From contig NZ_MAUE01000005.1 in NCBI RefSeq assembly GCF_001702265.1, forward strand, positions 186,001-250,000: DNA of 64,000 nucleotides. The letters run 5' to 3'. A model generated the notes under the pieces. That model worked only from the letters and a program-made list of their open reading frames with translations, was not told where the DNA came from and did not search any database. The DNA is from Pseudomonas aylmerensis. GTDB lineage: Bacteria; Pseudomonadota; Gammaproteobacteria; Pseudomonadales; Pseudomonadaceae. Of this stretch, positions 25,493-36,900 are shown in pieces. Within the stretch, counting starts at the first letter, position 1, and every line of letters starts with the position of its first letter. A program made the position numbers and the translations under genes.

Positions 25493-26938
25493 TCAGCCTT
25501 CGAGCTTGCTCTTCAGCAATTCGTTCACCTGTTGCGGGTTGGCCTTGCCCTTGGAGGCTTTCATGGCCTGGCCGACAAAGAAACCGAACATCTTGCCGCG
25601 CTTGGCTTCGTCTGCCGCACGGTACTGCTCGACCTGCTCGGCGTTGGCCGCCAGCATTTCATCCAGCACGGCTGAGATCGCGCCGCTGTCGGTGACTTGC
25701 TTGAGGCCACGTTTCTCGATGATTTCGTCGGCGCTACCTTCACCGCTGGCCATTGCTTCGAACACGGTCTTGGCGATTTTGCCGGAGATGGTGTTGTCCT
25801 TGATGCGCAGCAGCATGCCGCCCAATTGCTCGGCGGAAACCGGCGCTTCGTCGATTTCCAGGCCTTGCTTGTTCAGCAGGCTGCCCAGCTCAACCATCAC
25901 CCAGTTGGCCGCCAACTTGGCGTCACCGGCGATGCTCACGACTTTCTCGAAGTAGTTGGCTTGTTCACGGCTGGAAGCCAGGACGCTGGCATCGTAGACC
26001 GACAGGCCGAACTGCTCCTGGAAGCGCTCGCGTTTCTGCTGCGGCAATTCCGGCAGCGTGGCGCGGATGTCGCTGAGGAACGAGTCCTCAAGGACGACCG
26101 GCAACAGGTCCGGATCGGGGAAGTAACGGTAGTCGTTGGCTTCCTCCTTGCTGCGCATGGCGCGGGTTTCGTCTTTGTTCGGGTCGTACAGCCGGGTCTG
26201 CTGGATGACCTTGCCGCCGTCTTCGATCAGCTCGATCTGGCGACGCACTTCGCTGTTGATCGCCTTCTCGATGAAACGGAACGAGTTGACGTTCTTGATC
26301 TCGCAACGGGTGCCGAACTCGACCTGGCCCTTGGGCCGGATCGACACGTTGCAGTCACAACGCAGCGAACCTTCGGCCATGTTGCCGTCGCAGATGCCCA
26401 GGTAGCGCACCAGCGCGTGGATGGTCTTGACGTAGGCCACGGCTTCCTTGGCGCTGCGCATGTCCGGCTCGGACACGATCTCCAGCAACGGTGTGCCGGC
26501 GCGGTTCAGGTCGATACCGGTGGCGCCCGGGAATTCTTCGTGCAGGCTCTTGCCGGCGTCTTCTTCCAGGTGCGCGCGGGTTACGCCGACACGCTTGATG
26601 GTGCCGTCTTCCAGCGGGATGTCCAGGTGGCCCTTGCCGACGATCGGCAATTCCATCTGGCTGATCTGGTAGCCCTTGGGCAGGTCCGGGTAGAAGTAGT
26701 TCTTGCGCGCGAACACGTTGTGCTGGCCGATCTCGGCGTCGATCGCCAGGCCGAACATCACCGCCATGCGCACCGCTTCCTGGTTCAGCACCGGCAGGAC
26801 ACCGGGCATGCCCAGGTCGACCAGGCTGGCCTGGGTATTGGGCTCGGAGCCGAACGTGGTGGCGCTACCGGAGAAAATCTTCGATTGGGTGGCGAGCTGG
26901 GTATGAATCTCCAGCCCGATCACAACTTCCCATTGCAT
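25493..26938 (-). CDS. gatB: Aspartyl/glutamyl-tRNA amidotransferase subunit B
   Basis: A 481-residue kinase/transamidase subunit of GatCAB, which amidates Asp-tRNA-Asn (and Glu-tRNA-Gln in some species). The cradle domain starts [15 protein letters not shown], with signatures [13 protein letters not shown] and [17 protein letters not shown]. The C-terminal YqeY-like tail domain ends [17 protein letters not shown] longer frame to 27232 exists but begins out of phase inside gatA, so the ATG at 26938 is used. Third gene of gatC-gatA-gatB. Confidence 0.97.
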   Translation of the reverse strand: MQWEVVIGLEIHTQLATQSKIFSGSATTFGSEPNTQASLVDLGMPGVLPVLNQEAVRMAVMFGLAIDAEIGQHNVFARKNYFYPDLPKGYQISQMELPIVGKGHLDIPLEDGTIKRVGVTRAHLEEDAGKSLHEEFPGATGIDLNRAGTPLLEIVSEPDMRSAKEAVAYVKTIHALVRYLGICDGNMAEGSLRCDCNVSIRPKGQVEFGTRCEIKNVNSFRFIEKAINSEVRRQIELIEDGGKVIQQTRLYDPNKDETRAMRSKEEANDYRYFPDPDLLPVVLEDSFLSDIRATLPELPQQKRERFQEQFGLSVYDASVLASSREQANYFEKVVSIAGDAKLAANWVMVELGSLLNKQGLEIDEAPVSAEQLGGMLLRIKDNTISGKIAKTVFEAMASGEGSADEIIEKRGLKQVTDSGAISAVLDEMLAANAEQVEQYRAADEAKRGKMFGFFVGQAMKASKGKANPQQVNELLKSKLEG

Positions 26939-26948
26939 AGTGTTCTCC

Positions 26949-28400
26949 TCAGAAGCCGGTAGGGGTGCGGGTGTGCCAGTCGGTGTGCAACTGGTACTGG
27001 TGCGCCACATTGAGCAGGCGGCCTTCCTGGAAATACGGGGCGAGCAGTTGCACGCCGACCGGCAGGCCATCGACGAAACCGGCGGGCATGGACAAGCCCG
27101 GCAGGCCCGCGAGGTTGGCGGTGATGGTGTACAGGTCTTCCAGGTATTCGGCGATCGGGTCGCCGGTCTTGGCGCCGATCTTCCAGGCCGGGTTGGGCGT
27201 GGTTGGGCCGAGGATGACGTCGACTTCTTCAAAGGCCGCCATGAAGTCGTTCTTGATCAGGCGACGGATTTTTTGCGCCTTGAGGTAGTAGGCGTCGTAG
27301 TAACCGGCCGACAGCGCGTAGGCACCGACCATGATCCGGCGTTGTACTTCGACACCGAAGCCTTCGCCGCGCGAGCGTTTGTACAGGTCGGTAAGGTCTT
27401 TCGGGTTTTCGCAGCGATAGCCAAAACGCACGCCGTCGAAGCGCGACAGGTTGGAGGAGGCTTCAGCGGGCGCGATCACGTAGTACGCAGGAATCGCGTG
27501 CTGGTTGTTCGGCAGGCTGATTTCCTTGATCACGGCGCCGAGCTTTTCCAGCTCCTTGACGCTGTTGTGCACCAACTCGGCGATACGCGGGTCGAGGCCG
27601 GCGCTGAAGTATTCCTTCGGCACGCCGATGCGCAGGCCCTTGAGCGAGGTATTGAGGCTGGCGCTGTAGTCCGGCACCGGCTCATCGATGCTGGTGGAGT
27701 CCTGTTTATCGAAGCCTGCCATGCCTTGTAACAAAATCGCGCAGTCTTCGGCGGTGCGAGCCAGGGGGCCGCCCTGATCGAGGCTGGATGCGTAGGCGAT
27801 CATGCCCCAGCGGGAAACACGACCGTAGGTCGGTTTCAGGCCGGTGAGGTTGGTGAAGGCCGCCGGCTGGCGGATCGAGCCGCCGGTATCGGTGGCGGTG
27901 GCAGCCGGCAGGAAGCGAGCCGCCACGGCCGCAGCCGAACCACCGGACGAACCGCCGGGCACGTGCTCCAGGTTCCACGGGTTTTTCACCGCGCCGTAGT
28001 AGCTCGACTCGTTGGCCGAGCCCATGGCGAATTCGTCCATGTTGGTCTTGCCCAGGGTCACGGCCCCGGCGGCAGCCAGCTTGGACACCACGGTGGCGTC
28101 GTAGGGCGCCTTGAAGTTGTCGAGCATCTTCGAGCCGCAGCTGGTGCGAATGCCCTGGGTGCAGAACAAGTCCTTGTGGGCGATCGGCGCGCCCAGCAGG
28201 GCACCGTTCTCACCGTTGGCGCGACGTGCGTCGGCGGCCTTGGCCTGGCTCAGGGCCAGTTCCTCGGTTAGGCTGATGAAGCTGTTGACCTTTGGATCGT
28301 GCTCGGCGATGCGCGCCAGCAGGGTCTTGGTCAGCTCTTCGGAAGAAAACTTTTTATCGGCGAGACCGCGGGCGATCTCGGCCAGAGTCATGTGATGCAT
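26949..28400 (-). CDS. gatA: Aspartyl/glutamyl-tRNA amidotransferase subunit A
   Basis: A 483-residue amidase-signature enzyme that releases ammonia from glutamine for GatB. The Ser-cisSer-Lys triad is visible: Lys76 in APIAHKDLF, and Ser residues in [15 protein letters not shown] and [10 protein letters not shown]. The C-terminus ([14 protein letters not shown] and onward) is complete. It lies 16 bp after gatC and 10 bp before gatB. Confidence 0.97.
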   Translation of the reverse strand: MHHMTLAEIARGLADKKFSSEELTKTLLARIAEHDPKVNSFISLTEELALSQAKAADARRANGENGALLGAPIAHKDLFCTQGIRTSCGSKMLDNFKAPYDATVVSKLAAAGAVTLGKTNMDEFAMGSANESSYYGAVKNPWNLEHVPGGSSGGSAAAVAARFLPAATATDTGGSIRQPAAFTNLTGLKPTYGRVSRWGMIAYASSLDQGGPLARTAEDCAILLQGMAGFDKQDSTSIDEPVPDYSASLNTSLKGLRIGVPKEYFSAGLDPRIAELVHNSVKELEKLGAVIKEISLPNNQHAIPAYYVIAPAEASSNLSRFDGVRFGYRCENPKDLTDLYKRSRGEGFGVEVQRRIMVGAYALSAGYYDAYYLKAQKIRRLIKNDFMAAFEEVDVILGPTTPNPAWKIGAKTGDPIAEYLEDLYTITANLAGLPGLSMPAGFVDGLPVGVQLLAPYFQEGRLLNVAHQYQLHTDWHTRTPTGF

Positions 28401-28416
28401 TGCAGGCTCTTTCCCT

Positions 28417-28704
28417 TTAGTCGATGACTTTCGGAACCAGGTACAGGCCGTTTTCGACCGCTGGCGCGATGGACTGGTAGGCCTCGCGATTATTACTCTC
28501 GGTCACGACGTCTGCGCGCAGGCGCTGGCTGGCTTCCAGCGGGTGAGCCAGGGGCTCGATGCCGTCGGTGTCCACGGCCTGCATTTGGTCAACCAGCCCG
28601 AGAATGCTGTTCAGGGCTGCGGTGGTCTGTGGAAGATCGGCTTCATTCAGGCCAAGCGAGGCCAGATGAGCGATTTTTTCCACGTCGGAGCGTTCAAGCG
28701 CCAT
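28417..28704 (-). CDS. gatC: Aspartyl/glutamyl-tRNA amidotransferase subunit C
   Basis: A 95-residue belt subunit that clamps GatA and GatB together. It begins [19 protein letters not shown] and contains the conserved [14 protein letters not shown] segment. The length is typical. First gene of the gatCAB operon, divergent from mreB. Confidence 0.95.
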   Translation of the reverse strand: MALERSDVEKIAHLASLGLNEADLPQTTAALNSILGLVDQMQAVDTDGIEPLAHPLEASQRLRADVVTESNNREAYQSIAPAVENGLYLVPKVID

Positions 28705-28841
28705 GGGAATCTCCAGTGGAAAACAGAACGGAGGCTGTCCGTGTGTTAGATTGTCGGAACACTACCGCATTTCTACGGTCTTACGGCCGCGATTGTGGGG
28801 GTTGGTGCACAGAAAGTCGGCCAATTTAGCACATTGGCGCC

Positions 28842-28870
28842 TTGCCCAAAATCCCTGTCGTTGTTAGAGT
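28842..28870 (+). promoter_or_regulatory. Candidate promoter of mreB
   Basis: TTGCCC (28842-28847), a 17-bp spacer and TAGAGT (28865-28870), 44 bp before the mreB start codon. Confidence 0.5.
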
Positions 28871-28902
28871 TTGCCGCACTTTTTTACCCACGCGTTGCCT
28901 AG

Positions 28903-29952
<1,050 letters not shown>

Positions 29953-29982
29953 GAGTTTGCTGGTTTGCCCATGTTTCGCCCG

Positions 29983-30008
29983 CAGGCAGCACTTTGCAGT
30001 GCTGCCTG
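29983..30008 (+). other. Perfect hairpin between mreB and mreC
   Basis: An 11-bp stem CAGGCAGCACT / AGTGCTGCCTG with a TTGC loop lies 31 bp after the mreB stop. No T run follows, so it may slow or process the transcript rather than fully end it. That would fit high MreB and lower MreC/MreD levels. Confidence 0.6.
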
Positions 30009-30092
30009 TTGGCGTTTATCTTCTTCAATCTGCATCCAGGCCGGTTAGATGCCGTATGAATAAAGAGAACATTTGCCTGGGAGGAGCGGCTT

Positions 30093-31235
30093 ATTAAACC
30101 GCTTTTCGCCAAAGGCCCCTCATTGGGCGTGCGCCTGCTGGTGCTGGTCGTGCTTTCGGTCGCGCTGATGGTGGTCGATGCCCGCTTTGCACTGCTCAAG
30201 CCTGTGCGTAGCCAGATGTCGCTGGTGTTGATGCAGACATACTGGATCACCGACCTGCCGCAACGTCTGTACCAGGGCGTGGCCAGCCAATTCGGCAGCC
30301 GCACCGAGCTGGTCGCCGAGAACGAAAAACTCAAGACCGAAAACCTGCTGTTGCAGGGGCGCATGCAAAAGCTCGCGGCCCTCACCGAGCAGAACGTTCG
30401 GCTGCGCGAGTTGCTCAACTCTTCCGCACTGGTCAACGAAAAGGTCGAAGTGGCCGAGTTGATCGGCATGGACCCCAACCCCTTTACCCACCGCATCATC
30501 ATCAACAAGGGTGAGCGCGATGGCGTGGTGCTCGGTCAGCCGGTGCTCGATGCGCGTGGTCTGATGGGGCAGGTGGTCGAGTTGATGCCCTACACCTCGC
30601 GGGTGCTGTTGCTGACGGACACGACCCACAGCATCCCCGTGCAGGTCAACCGTAACGGCCTGCGCGCGATTGCCAGTGGTACCGGCAACCCGGAACGCCT
30701 GGAATTGCGCCACGTCGCCGATACGGCCGACATCAAGGAAGGCGACCTGCTGGTCAGTTCCGGCCTGGGCCAGCGTTTCCCGGCGGGTTACCCGGTGGCG
30801 ACGGTCAAGGAAGTGATCCACGATTCCGGCCAGCCCTTCGCCATTGTGCGCGCGGTGCCGACTGCCGCCTTGAACCGCAGCCGCTACCTGCTGCTGGTGT
30901 TCAGTGACAACCGTACCCCGGAAGAACGCGCCAACGAAGCTGCCCAGGCCCAGGAAGCGGAAGACAAGAAGAATGGCACCACGCCCATCATTCCTGCGAC
31001 CGTGCCCAAGCCAGCCGCTGCTGCACCGGTTACGCCCGTGGTGGCCCCGGCTGCAGCGCCTGTGGCGACCGCCGTGAAGCCCGCGACGCACACCGCGCAT
31101 CCGGTTAAACCGGCGGCGACCAAACCCCCTGCGTCAACGCCAGCTGCTGCACCGGCGGCCAAGCCGCCCGTGACGGCACCGGCCGCCCGCCCAGCGACCA
31201 CCGCTCCGGCGACCACACGGCAGAGGGAGGAATAA
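30093..31235 (+). CDS. mreC: Cell shape-determining protein MreC
   Basis: About 380 residues: a membrane helix (VRLLVLVVLSVALMVVDARF), a coiled coil (ELVAENEKLKTENLLLQGRMQKL), the beta-barrel MreC domain (residues about 130-280) and a long Ala/Pro-rich tail. It links MreB to periplasmic wall enzymes. The start is unusual. GGGAGGAG stands six bases before an ATT at 30093, giving the N-terminus (M)KPLFAKGPSLGV; no ATG or GTG exists between the upstream stop and the helix. The first ordinary alternative is TTG at 30123, which lacks a good ribosome-binding site. mreD begins immediately after the stop. Confidence 0.93.
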   Translation: MKPLFAKGPSLGVRLLVLVVLSVALMVVDARFALLKPVRSQMSLVLMQTYWITDLPQRLYQGVASQFGSRTELVAENEKLKTENLLLQGRMQKLAALTEQNVRLRELLNSSALVNEKVEVAELIGMDPNPFTHRIIINKGERDGVVLGQPVLDARGLMGQVVELMPYTSRVLLLTDTTHSIPVQVNRNGLRAIASGTGNPERLELRHVADTADIKEGDLLVSSGLGQRFPAGYPVATVKEVIHDSGQPFAIVRAVPTAALNRSRYLLLVFSDNRTPEERANEAAQAQEAEDKKNGTTPIIPATVPKPAAAAPVTPVVAPAAAPVATAVKPATHTAHPVKPAATKPPASTPAAAPAAKPPVTAPAARPATTAPATTRQREE

Positions 31236-31724
31236 ATGGCCGGTACTCATTCGCGCAATGGCTGGATCGTCTGGCTGACGTTCGCCATCGGCTTGTTGCT
31301 CAGTGTTTCGCCACTGCCGCAATTCATGGAAATCCTGCGTCCGCTCTGGCTGGCGTTGTTGCTGGCTTTCTGGTCGCTGAACCTGCCGCACAAAGTCGGC
31401 ATGGTCACGGCCATGTTTCTGGGCTTGGCGGAAGATGTGCTGTATGGCACCTTGCTGGGCCAGAACGCATTGATCCTGACGCTGATCACTTTCCTGGTGC
31501 TGTCGTTGCAGCAACGCCTGCGCATGTTTCCCATGTGGCAGCAATGCTTGGTGATCCTGGTGATCTTCGGCCTGGCGCAACTGGTGCAACTCTGGCTGAG
31601 CGCCCTGACCGGCAATCGCCAGCCAACCCTGGCACTGGTGCTGCCGGCCCTGGTCAGCGCCTTGTTGTGGCCGTGGATCAGTTTCGGCCTGCGTGGGTTA
31701 CGTCGTCGCTATAAAATCAATTGA
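31236..31724 (+). CDS. mreD: Rod shape-determining protein MreD
   Basis: A 162-residue integral membrane protein with about five helices (WIVWLTFAIGLLLSVSPLPQF, then LWLALLLAFWSLNLPHKVG, and so on). The ATG abuts the mreC TAA, indicating coupled translation. Member of the elongasome; length and order match other pseudomonads. Confidence 0.95.
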   Translation: MAGTHSRNGWIVWLTFAIGLLLSVSPLPQFMEILRPLWLALLLAFWSLNLPHKVGMVTAMFLGLAEDVLYGTLLGQNALILTLITFLVLSLQQRLRMFPMWQQCLVILVIFGLAQLVQLWLSALTGNRQPTLALVLPALVSALLWPWISFGLRGLRRRYKIN

Positions 31725-31775
31725 ATGGATTGCGAGGCTCTGCCTGGTTATCGAACTCTACAGGGAGAGTCTGCA

Positions 31776-32372
31776 ATGAATTCGCTTTACCTGGCCTCGG
31801 GCTCCCCGCGGCGGCGTGAACTGCTGACCCAGATCGGTGTGCCTTTCACCGTGGTCAGCGCCGCCATTGATGAAACCCCTCTTACCAACGAAACCGCCGT
31901 TGCCTACGTCGAGCGTCTTGCTCGCGGCAAGGCAGCGGCGGGTTTTGCTGCGCTTGAACACACCGCCGACGCTTGTGTGCTGAGCGCCGACACCGCCGTG
32001 ATTGTGGACGGCAAGATCCTCGGCAAGCCGGTAGACCAGGCCGACGCGCTGGCGATGCTGATGGCCCTGGCGGGGCGTGAGCATGAAGTGCTGACCGCCA
32101 TTGCCCTGACTGACGGCCAGCGCTGCGAAACCCACTGTGTAAGCAGTCGCGTACGGTTTCGCGGGATTTCTGTCGAAGAGGCTACAACCTACTGGCACAG
32201 TGGCGAACCCCAGGACAAAGCGGGCGGCTATGCTATCCAGGGCCTGGGTTCGGTGTTCGTTGCCGGTCTCAATGGTAGTTATTCCGCCGTGGTGGGCCTG
32301 CCGGTGTGCGAAACCGCGCAACTGCTCGCCCAATTCGGCATACCCTGTTGGCAACACCTTACCGCGCGCTGA
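31776..32372 (+). CDS. Maf-family nucleotide pyrophosphatase (dTTP/UTP type)
   Basis: A 198-residue house-cleaning enzyme of the Maf family. It begins [21 protein letters not shown] (the conserved SxSPRR motif), with the [13 protein letters not shown] helix, [10 protein letters not shown] (catalytic Asp) and the [10 protein letters not shown] motif. It hydrolyses non-canonical or excess nucleoside triphosphates; older literature calls it a septum inhibitor. The ATG at 31776 follows AGGGAGAG and matches the family start, so the longer frame from 31725 is not used. It lies between mreD and rng, as in E. coli (yhdE). Confidence 0.93.
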   Translation: MNSLYLASGSPRRRELLTQIGVPFTVVSAAIDETPLTNETAVAYVERLARGKAAAGFAALEHTADACVLSADTAVIVDGKILGKPVDQADALAMLMALAGREHEVLTAIALTDGQRCETHCVSSRVRFRGISVEEATTYWHSGEPQDKAGGYAIQGLGSVFVAGLNGSYSAVVGLPVCETAQLLAQFGIPCWQHLTAR

Positions 32373-32443
32373 ACGCCTTTAATTGCGCGCCCAGCCTTAA
32401 GCGATCGGTCACTATTGTGAAAATGCCTGAACGAGACCCAGCC

Positions 32444-33901
32444 ATGAGTGAAGAGATTCTGATCAATATCACGCCGATGGAATCGCGCGTGGCGGTGGTA
32501 GAGAACGGTGTTCTGCAAGAAGTGCACGTCGAGCGCACCCAGAAGCGCGGGATCGTCGGCAATATCTACAAAGGCAAGGTGGTGCGAGTACTGCCGGGGA
32601 TGCAGGCCGCATTCGTCGACATCGGCCTGGACCGTGCTGCGTTTATCCACGCTTCGGAAATTTCCCTGCGCGAGGGGCCGGCAGTCGAAAGCATCAGCGC
32701 CCTGGTGCACGAAGGGCAGAGCCTGGTGGTGCAAGTCACCAAGGACCCCATCGGTTCCAAGGGCGCACGGCTGACAACCCAGCTGTCGATCCCGTCGCGC
32801 TACCTGGTGTACATGCCGCGTACCGCGCATGTCGGCATTTCCCTGAAGATCGAAGACGAAGCCGAGCGCGAGCGCCTGAAAAAGGTGGTCAGCGACTGTG
32901 TGGCGGCCGAAGGTATCAAGGAAGCCGGCGGTTTTATCCTGCGCACGGCTGCCGAAGGCGCCGGTGCCGATGAAATCCTCATGGATATCCGCTACCTGCG
33001 GCGCCTGTGGGACCAGATCGGCGCGCAGATCAAGACCATCGGTGCGCCGAGCGTTATCTACGAAGACCTCGGTCTGGCCCTGCGGACCTTGCGCGACCTG
33101 GTCAGCCCGAAGATCGAGAAAATTCGCATCGACTCGCGGGAAACCTTCCAGCGAACCACGCAATTTGTTGCCGAATTGATGCCGGAAATTGCCGACCGCC
33201 TGGAGCATTACCCGGGCGAGCGGCCGATCTTCGACCTGTATGGCGTCGAAGACGAAATCCAGAAAGCCCTGGAACGCAAGGTCCCGCTCAAGTCGGGCGG
33301 CTACCTGGTGGTGGACCCGGCGGAAGCCATGACCACCATCGACGTCAACACCGGGGCGTTTGTCGGTCACCGCAACCTCGAAGAAACCATCTTCAAGACC
33401 AACCTCGAAGCGGCCACCGCGATTGCCCGTCAACTGCGCCTGCGCAACCTGGGCGGCATCATCATCATCGACTTCATCGACATGGAAGACGAAGAGCACC
33501 AGCGCCAGGTGTTGCGCACCCTGGAGAAACAGCTGGAACGCGATCACGCCAAAACCAACATCATCGGCATTACCGAACTGGGCCTGGTGCAGATGACCCG
33601 CAAACGCACGCGCGAAAGCCTGGAGCAAGTGCTGTGCGAGCCGTGCAGCAGCTGCCAGGGGCGCGGCAAGTTGAAGACCCCGGAAACGGTTTGCTACGAG
33701 ATTTTCCGCGAAATCCTACGGGAGGCGCGTGCCTACCAGGCCGAAGGCTATAGAGTGCTCGCCAACCAGAAAGTGGTCGACCGGTTGCTCGACGAGGAGT
33801 CCGGCAACGTGGCAGAACTGGAAGGTTTTATCGGGCGCACGATCCGCTTCCAGGTTGAAACCATGTATTCCCAGGAACAATACGACGTGGTGCTGCTCTG
33901 A
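32444..33901 (+). CDS. rng: Ribonuclease G
   Basis: A 485-residue endoribonuclease of the RNase E/G family that matures the 16S rRNA 5' end and cuts mRNAs. The S1 domain spans residues about 36-125 (GNIYKGKVVRVLPGMQAAFVDIG). The catalytic domain has TTIDVNTGAFVG and IIIDFIDMED, which supply the Mg-binding Asp residues. The Zn-link cysteines are in EPCSSCQGRG. It lacks the long C-terminal scaffold of RNase E. The ATG at 32444 begins MSEEILINITPMESRVAVVE, as in the family. Confidence 0.96.
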   Translation: MSEEILINITPMESRVAVVENGVLQEVHVERTQKRGIVGNIYKGKVVRVLPGMQAAFVDIGLDRAAFIHASEISLREGPAVESISALVHEGQSLVVQVTKDPIGSKGARLTTQLSIPSRYLVYMPRTAHVGISLKIEDEAERERLKKVVSDCVAAEGIKEAGGFILRTAAEGAGADEILMDIRYLRRLWDQIGAQIKTIGAPSVIYEDLGLALRTLRDLVSPKIEKIRIDSRETFQRTTQFVAELMPEIADRLEHYPGERPIFDLYGVEDEIQKALERKVPLKSGGYLVVDPAEAMTTIDVNTGAFVGHRNLEETIFKTNLEAATAIARQLRLRNLGGIIIIDFIDMEDEEHQRQVLRTLEKQLERDHAKTNIIGITELGLVQMTRKRTRESLEQVLCEPCSSCQGRGKLKTPETVCYEIFREILREARAYQAEGYRVLANQKVVDRLLDEESGNVAELEGFIGRTIRFQVETMYSQEQYDVVLL

Positions 33902-33977
33902 TCCCCAATCGTTTTCTTTTTACGAGACCTGCAGACCTTGATCTGCTGTCCGTCTACTGCCTTGAGGGTCGCCTGAC

Positions 33978-36900
33978 ATGGAGCGTCTGATACGCTTTTT
34001 TGCCGCTTTGACCCGTTGGGGCCTGGGCCTGTGCGCTTTGCTGCTGGTGTTGGCGGCGGTGTACGTGAGCCTGGGTCGTGAATTGACCCCGTTGGTGGCT
34101 GAATACCGCGCAGAAATTGAAGCCAAGGCCCAGGCTGCGGTGGACATGCCGCTGCAGATCGGCAGCCTCGAAGGGCGTTGGAGCGGTTTTGCGCCGGTGC
34201 TGCTGGCCCATGACGTGATGGTCGGCGAGGGCAGCAGTGCCTTGCGCCTGGACCAGGTCGAAGTGGTGCCGGACCTCTGGGCCAGCCTGATGGCGCGCGA
34301 AGTGCGTATTGCCCATCTGGAAGTCAGTGGCCTGCAATTGAGCGTCAAGGAAGACAAGGACGGCCATTGGGCCTTGCAAGGCTTGCCGGTGCAGGATGAC
34401 CAGCCGTTGGACCCGGAGCAGGTGCTCACGCGCATGCAAAGGGTTAAGCGCGTGTCTTTGCTCGACAGCCAGGTCACGTTGCAGCCGTACGGCCAGGCAC
34501 CGCTGACCCTGACGTACGTAGGCCTGAGCCTGCACACGGGTGCCACACGCCAGCGCCTGGATGCCCGCCTGACACTGCCCGACGGCCAGCCGCTGGCCCT
34601 GAGCCTGCGCAGTCGCATTCGCGCGAGCCAGTGGAAAGACGGTGCCGTCGATGCCTACCTGAGCCTGCCACAAAGCGACTGGACCAAGTGGATTCCGGCC
34701 CGGCTGACCCAGCAGTGGAAGCTCACGCAATTCAAGGCCGGCGGCGAATTCTGGTTGAGCTGGGGCCAGCGCACCGTGCAGAGCGCGGTGGTGCGCCTTA
34801 ACTCGCCACAGGTGAAGGGCAGCTACGCCGACCGCAAGCCCGTGCATATCGAAAACCTCGCGCTGACAGCGTACGTGCAGCGCAGCGAGAGCGGTCTCAA
34901 GGTGTTGTTCGACTCGCTGGCCATGAACCTGGGGGACACCCGTTGGGAGTCGCGCCTGCAGCTGCAGCAAAGCCTGCCCACCGACACGGCGCAGGAGGTC
35001 TGGAAGCTGCAGGCTGACCGCCTGGACCTCACGCCGATCACCCCACTGTTGAATGCCCTGGCGCCGCTGCCCGAAGGCTTCGCCAAGACTATCGAACACC
35101 TCAAGGCCACCGGCTTGCTGCGTAATGTGCTGGTGGATTTCCGTCCCCAGGACAGCACCGACCAGAAGGTCAGCTTCGCCGCCAATCTCGAACGTGTGGG
35201 TTTTGATGCGTACTTCGGCGCTCCGGCTGCGCGCAACGTGTCCGGCAGCATCAGCGGTGACTTGGGCCATGGCGAGCTGCGCATGGACAGCAAGGACTTT
35301 TCCCTGCACCTCGACCCGATTTTCGCCAAGCCCTGGCAATACCTCCAGGCCAATGCACGCCTGACCTGGAAACTCGACAAGCAGGGTTTCACCCTGATCG
35401 CCCCGTATATCAAGGTGCTGGGTGAGGAGGGCAAGATCGCGGCGGATTTCCTGATTCGCCTGTATTTCGACCATACCCAGGAAGACTACATGGACCTGCG
35501 GGTCGGCATGGTCGACGGCGATGGGCGTTTCACCCCCAAGTATTTGCCCGCGGTGCTGAGCCCGGCCCTGGACGAATGGCTGCGCACGGCGATTCTCAAG
35601 GGCGCGGTCGACCAGGGTTTCTTCCAGTACCAGGGTTCGCTGAACCACGACGCATTGCCGGCTTCACGCAACATCAGCCTGTTCTTCAAGGTGCACGACG
35701 CCGAGCTGGCGTTCCAGCCTGGCTGGCCGCATGTGAGCAAGGTCAAGGGCGAAGTGTTCGTCGAAGAGAGCGGGGTGCGCATTCTGGCCAGCAAGGGCCA
35801 ACTGCTCGACACCAAGGTCAAGGACGTCTACGTCAATATTCCGCACGCGCCTGAGGGCAAGGACAGCCACCTGTTGCTCACCGGCGAATTTGCCGGCGGG
35901 CTTGGCGATGGCCTGAAGATCCTGCAGGAAGCTCCGATCGGTACGGCATCGACCTTTGCCGGCTGGAAAGGCGAGGGCGACCTGAAAGGCAAGCTCGACC
36001 TGGATATTCCATTGGCCAAGGGCACCGAGCCCAAGATCGTGGTGGATTTCCAGACCGACAAGGCGCGCCTGCAATTGGCTGAGCCGACCCTGGACCTGAC
36101 CCAGCTCAAGGGCGATTTCCGTTTTGACAGTGCCAAGGGCCTGAGCGGCCAGAACATCACGGCGCAGGCGTTCGACCGGCCGATCACCGCGCAGATTTTC
36201 GCCGATGGCAAGCCGGGTAGTATCAGCACCCGTGTGACGGCCAAGGGGCAGGTCACGGTCAAGCGGCTGACCGATTGGCTGAAAATCAGCCAGCCATTGC
36301 CGGTATCCGGGGATATCCCGTACCAGCTGCAGGTCAACCTGGACGGCGCCGACAGCCAGTTGATGGTCAGTTCCAACCTCAAGGGCGTGGCGGTGGACCT
36401 GCCGGCCCCGTTCGGCATGCCGGCCAGCCAGGGCCGCGACAGCACGTTCCGCATGACCTTGCAGGGTGCCGAGCGGCGCTACTGGTTTGACTATGGCGAG
36501 TTGGCGAACTTTACCTTTGCCGCGCCGCCGGAAAAATTCAATGACGGGCGCGGCGAGTTGTTCCTCGGCGATGGCGATGCGGTGCTGCCCGCAGGCAAGG
36601 GCCTGCGGATTCGCGGTGTGCTCTCCGAGCTGGATATCGACCCGTGGAAAAAACTGGTCGACCGCTATGCGGGCAAGGACCCGGGCGGCAGCGCCAAGCA
36701 ATTGCTCAGCGGCGCAGACTTCAAGGTGGGCAAACTGACCGGCTTTGGCACCCAGTTTGATCAGGTCAGCCTGCAACTGGACCGCAAGCCTGCCGCCTGG
36801 GGCCTGCAGCTCGACAGCCAGCAAGCCAAAGGCACGGTGAACCTGCCGGACGCCAAGGGCGCACCGATTGCGGTCAACCTGCAATACGTGAAACTGCCGG

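Noticed and set aside
26949..27232. Longer N-terminus for GatB
   Set aside because: The extension lies out of frame inside gatA. The ATG at 26938 gives the exact family N-terminus.
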